A DNA stretch of 22,970 nucleotides, from contig URXH01000023.1 in NCBI GenBank assembly GCA_900551675.1, positions 1 to 22,970 on the forward strand, in the 5' to 3' direction. The notes below the pieces were generated by a model, which had not been told where the DNA came from, ran no database searches, and was given only the letters and a program-made list of their open reading frames with translations. Numbering within the stretch: position 1 is the stretch's first letter; each line of letters starts with the position of its first letter. The position numbers were made by a program, and so were the translations under genes. Positions 20,662-22,970 of the stretch are shown here, piece after piece. The DNA comes from an uncultured bacterium (GTDB lineage Bacteria > Cyanobacteriota > Vampirovibrionia > Gastranaerophilales > Gastranaerophilaceae).

Positions 20662-22230
20662 ATGACTAATATAAAAGTTACTCCAAACCAGACATTAAAA
20701 GATTTCAGCTACGGAAGAAAGTTTGTAAAAGGACTTGCCAGCCGTTCCATTGCCCCCGTAATTTTGCTGGAAGCATGTGTAGAAACAGGGAGAACTTATC
20801 AGGCATACAAAAGAGGTGGCTATACGGAAGCCAGAGAACGTTTAACGGAAGAAATGCTCGGTGCGGCTTTCTGGTTCAGCGGAGTACCTTTATTTAACAG
20901 CCTTATTGACAAATTTGTAGGCAAAAAGATTTACAAACTGCCGGAAACTAACTTTGATACAGGCAAAGATTCCGTCAGAAATCCGTTTGCAAATTACATG
21001 AAAAAATTTGCAAATGAGATGAAAATTGATCCTAAAAAAGCTGAAAAAATAATTGCCAACTATAAATTCGGCAAAGTAATGACAAGTATCATTCTTGCAA
21101 ACTGTCTTGTCGGATTTGTTCTGCCAAAAACAAATCAGGCAATAACAAAACATCTGCTGAAAAAAGAGAAAAATAAACAGGAACAGCCAAAAACAACTAA
21201 TGAACCTAAGCAGCAGTATTCAATGGATAAATTTTTGAATAACAACAAAGATGTATCATTCGGGGCTATTTCTCCCCAGACATTAATGTCTCTGGCTTAC
21301 AGTTTTGAGAATAATCCCAAATACGGACTTTTATCCACTGATATGGGAGTTTGGATAGGCAGAGGCGTATGTGCAAGAAACAACCATGAACGTACCGAGG
21401 TATTATTCAGAGATATTTCATCAAGTTACTTCTATATGTTCAATATGCCGGTTATTGCATATCTTTTGAACAAAATTCAAGACGGAAAAGGAACAAGACT
21501 TGACCCTGTTGCAGCAAAACAAACTACAGATTTGATGCAGTCAGTGCTTGACGCTAACGGCGGGAAAATGAGTGCGGATAAATTCAGAACGGCGGTTTTA
21601 GGCAACCCTGACAATAAAGCTTACTTAACAAAAGACATCGCAAAAGCCATTAGAGAAGGCGAAGGCACAATAGAAATAAATAAATTTGCCAAACTATTAC
21701 AGGATGTAAAAGCAAAATATCCTGATATTGATATTGCTAAAATTGAAACTAATGCAAGAAAAATGGCAAAATTACAGCCAGAAAAAGCCGGTAAAGAAAT
21801 TATTACGGAAAGACAAATTCTAAATGTGTTTAAAGATGGGGCAGTAAACATCCCCGAATTTTTGAAAAACGTATTTACCTGTTCAACCTCGGATCAGAAC
21901 CTCTTTACAGGTAAAATATCAGAGCCTGTCTTTGACAAACCGTTAAGCTTCATATCAAACGAAACATTTATCAAAAAACAAAACGAAATAGAAAGCTATG
22001 TAGAATCTGTCATCAAAAAAGCTAAAAACGGAGAAATTACAAAAGAACTTCTCAACAAAGCATGCAGAACAAACTATGCGAAAAATGCCTTCAACTGGGG
22101 GTTAGGCTTTGTAATATCCGCAGCATTCCTCTCAACCTTTATCCCGAAAATCCAGTACTGGATAACAAGAAAGGTTACAGGTTCTAACGCATTCCCTGGC
22201 ACTGCCGATTATTCTAATGAGAAGAAATAA
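20662..22230 (+). CDS. Hypothetical membrane-associated protein, 522 aa
   Basis: I recognise no functional domain. The protein starts MTNIKVTPNQTLKDFSYGRK and has hydrophobic segments near 66-80 (GAAFWFSGVPLFNSL), 138-153 (VMTSIILANCLVGFVL) and 485-505 (GLGFVISAAFLSTFIPKI). A long soluble middle includes DVSFGAISPQTLMSLAYSFE and helical stretches. Its SFGAI motif and overall style resemble large hypothetical proteins I associate with Gastranaerophilales. It is divergent from another membrane protein, which suggests a related role. The start codon lies after GGGAAAA. It is convergent with the prepilin gene, six bases away. Confidence 0.75.
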   Translation: MTNIKVTPNQTLKDFSYGRKFVKGLASRSIAPVILLEACVETGRTYQAYKRGGYTEARERLTEEMLGAAFWFSGVPLFNSLIDKFVGKKIYKLPETNFDTGKDSVRNPFANYMKKFANEMKIDPKKAEKIIANYKFGKVMTSIILANCLVGFVLPKTNQAITKHLLKKEKNKQEQPKTTNEPKQQYSMDKFLNNNKDVSFGAISPQTLMSLAYSFENNPKYGLLSTDMGVWIGRGVCARNNHERTEVLFRDISSSYFYMFNMPVIAYLLNKIQDGKGTRLDPVAAKQTTDLMQSVLDANGGKMSADKFRTAVLGNPDNKAYLTKDIAKAIREGEGTIEINKFAKLLQDVKAKYPDIDIAKIETNARKMAKLQPEKAGKEIITERQILNVFKDGAVNIPEFLKNVFTCSTSDQNLFTGKISEPVFDKPLSFISNETFIKKQNEIESYVESVIKKAKNGEITKELLNKACRTNYAKNAFNWGLGFVISAAFLSTFIPKIQYWITRKVTGSNAFPGTADYSNEKK

Positions 22231-22236
22231 TAAAAA

Positions 22237-22970
22237 TTATTTCACTCTATGCGGATAATCTTTAGTTATCTTCCAGCCGTCATAGCGAATTAAGGCAGTG
22301 CAATAATTTCTATCTAAAGATGGATCAACTTCTGTTTTACATCCGTTTAGTAAACTTTCACGTGTACCATCCCAGTTATACATCCATGGCTCAAACCCCT
22401 TATTATAATGATAACGCCAATATATATTATCCGGATTATTATCTTGAACATTAAGGTTAAAAATAAAAGCGAATGCACATATACCGCTGCCGCCTCTATC
22501 ACCATATTGTCCAATACAATCCTTAGCCTTTGAAGGATAAAAGAACCAATCTCGTGTTGTAGCTTGCTGATATTGTTTCAGTGCACTACCGTCAGGGAAA
22601 TATACAATAAATGTCCCATCAGACAACTCTTCCGTTTTTATAATTGCCATATAAGGTGCTAAATATTTATTAAACCACTTTAGAGATTCTGATGAATCAG
22701 GAATAAGATTGCCTTCATCATCTGTTTGGGCACCCTGTAAATCAGCATACCAATAATTTTTTTCACCATAATCATTCTCAGCCATTGTTACAGCCTGATT
22801 TATGGCTGAATAAAATTTTTTTAGTCTTGTTTCAACAACCGTATTTCTGTGATTTTGAATTAATACAGGCATTGTCATAGCTGCAACAACACCGATAATG
22901 CCTAAAGTTATTAAAACCTCAGCCAAGGTAAACGCTGCTTTTTTGTGAAGTGAATAAGAGAATAGGTTAA
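22237..22970 (-). CDS. Type IV prepilin-like (type II secretion pseudopilin) protein, 5' end outside window
   Basis: Minor pilins and pseudopilins are cleaved by prepilin peptidase and assembled through an N-terminal hydrophobic helix. The frame stays open to the right edge, reading NLFSYSLHKKAAFTLAEVLI. This is a basic leader followed by the class III cleavage region and the helix LGIIGVVAAMTMPVLI, although the usual Gly at -1 is Ala here. The globular part has paired cysteines (GSGICAF, LNGCKTEV, NYCTALI) and ends YDGWKITKDYPHRVK, a pattern common in Gastranaerophilales. A TTG at 22926 within FTLAEV is not the start, since the helix would lose its cleavage site. The leader is partly encoded by the dispersed heptamer repeat. 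Confidence 0.85.
   Translation of the reverse strand, partial: NLFSYSLHKKAAFTLAEVLITLGIIGVVAAMTMPVLIQNHRNTVVETRLKKFYSAINQAVTMAENDYGEKNYWYADLQGAQTDDEGNLIPDSSESLKWFNKYLAPYMAIIKTEELSDGTFIVYFPDGSALKQYQQATTRDWFFYPSKAKDCIGQYGDRGGSGICAFAFIFNLNVQDNNPDNIYWRYHYNKGFEPWMYNWDGTRESLLNGCKTEVDPSLDRNYCTALIRYDGWKITKDYPHRVK
22948..22966 (+). repeat. Dispersed heptamer repeat copy inside the prepilin reading frame
   Basis: AAGTGAATAAGAGAATAGG is a degenerate copy of the repeat at 2833, 3130 and 11761. Read on the minus strand it is translated as part of LFSYSLH, directly before the basic leader of the prepilin. Confidence 0.6.

Noticed and set aside
22924..22926. TTG as start of the prepilin gene
   Set aside because: It lies inside FTLAEV. 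The conserved leader and open frame continue upstream to the window edge.
1..22970. CRISPR array, tRNA, rRNA, phage integrase or transposase genes
   Set aside because: Looked for on both strands. No regularly spaced identical repeats with unique spacers, no cloverleaf sequences and no recombinase motifs were seen.

Overview
The window is AT-rich bacterial DNA from a Gram-negative-type cell: it carries an Omp85/BamA homologue with a Skp/OmpH chaperone, a lipoprotein signal peptide and a prepilin-like protein. The best taxonomic guess is an uncultured gut relative of the Cyanobacteria (Melainabacteria/Vampirovibrionia, order Gastranaerophilales). This rests on remembered family resemblance: the prepilin head FTLAEVLITLGIIGVVAAM and its C-terminal CTALI-x-GWK-x-DYP signature, the Omp85 with about three POTRA repeats, and lineage-style hypothetical membrane proteins with SF(Q/G) motifs. 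It was not tested by a search.

Layout. 1-2722: secA on the minus strand, with its terminator at the left edge. 2723-3169: a gene-free stretch holding a 324-bp unit with 27-bp inverted ends made of a GTGAATA-type heptamer, plus internal dispersed hairpin repeats. 3170-6344: a minus-strand pair, an AMIN-like membrane protein followed by a sugar-type ABC solute-binding lipoprotein. 6478-7368: era, convergent with a tiny HTH gene. 7580-7850: a palindrome-rich promoter region and a small ORF cut by an in-frame stop. 7843-8538: an OmpR-type response regulator, divergent from speD (8785-9240). 9379-11153: an accessory-looking cluster of small unknown genes, with a pair of overlapping small membrane proteins (the first apparently frameshifted), an XRE regulator and a 96-aa protein. 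11211-11594: rpsP with a structured-looking leader. 11825-12634: rsmI, possibly leaderless. 12712-17470: a tight plus-strand run of bamA-like, skp-like, udp and an unusual gene. 17523-19541: a GH77 4-alpha-glucanotransferase. 19577-22230: two divergent lineage-type membrane proteins, one apparently frameshifted beside a 9-base C/G homopolymer. 22237-22970: a prepilin-like protein running off the right edge.

How the genes relate. SecA, the Omp85 protein, Skp and the signal-peptide-bearing proteins describe ordinary export and outer-membrane assembly. Era, S16 and RsmI all act on the 30S subunit. Udp, the glucanotransferase and the solute-binding protein fit a fermentative heterotroph using nucleosides and glucans.

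The most remarkable object is the 492-aa protein at 15992-17470. It has a DUF4177-like N-terminal domain, a coiled coil, and then what looks like the complete cytoplasmic domain of the flagellar/type III export-gate protein FlhA (FHIPEP family). It lacks FlhA's membrane half, and no other type III secretion gene is in view. It is the leading candidate here for an undescribed system. Other notable signals are the heptamer repeat that is translated into the prepilin N-terminus, three separate reading-frame lesions, and the rpsP leader.
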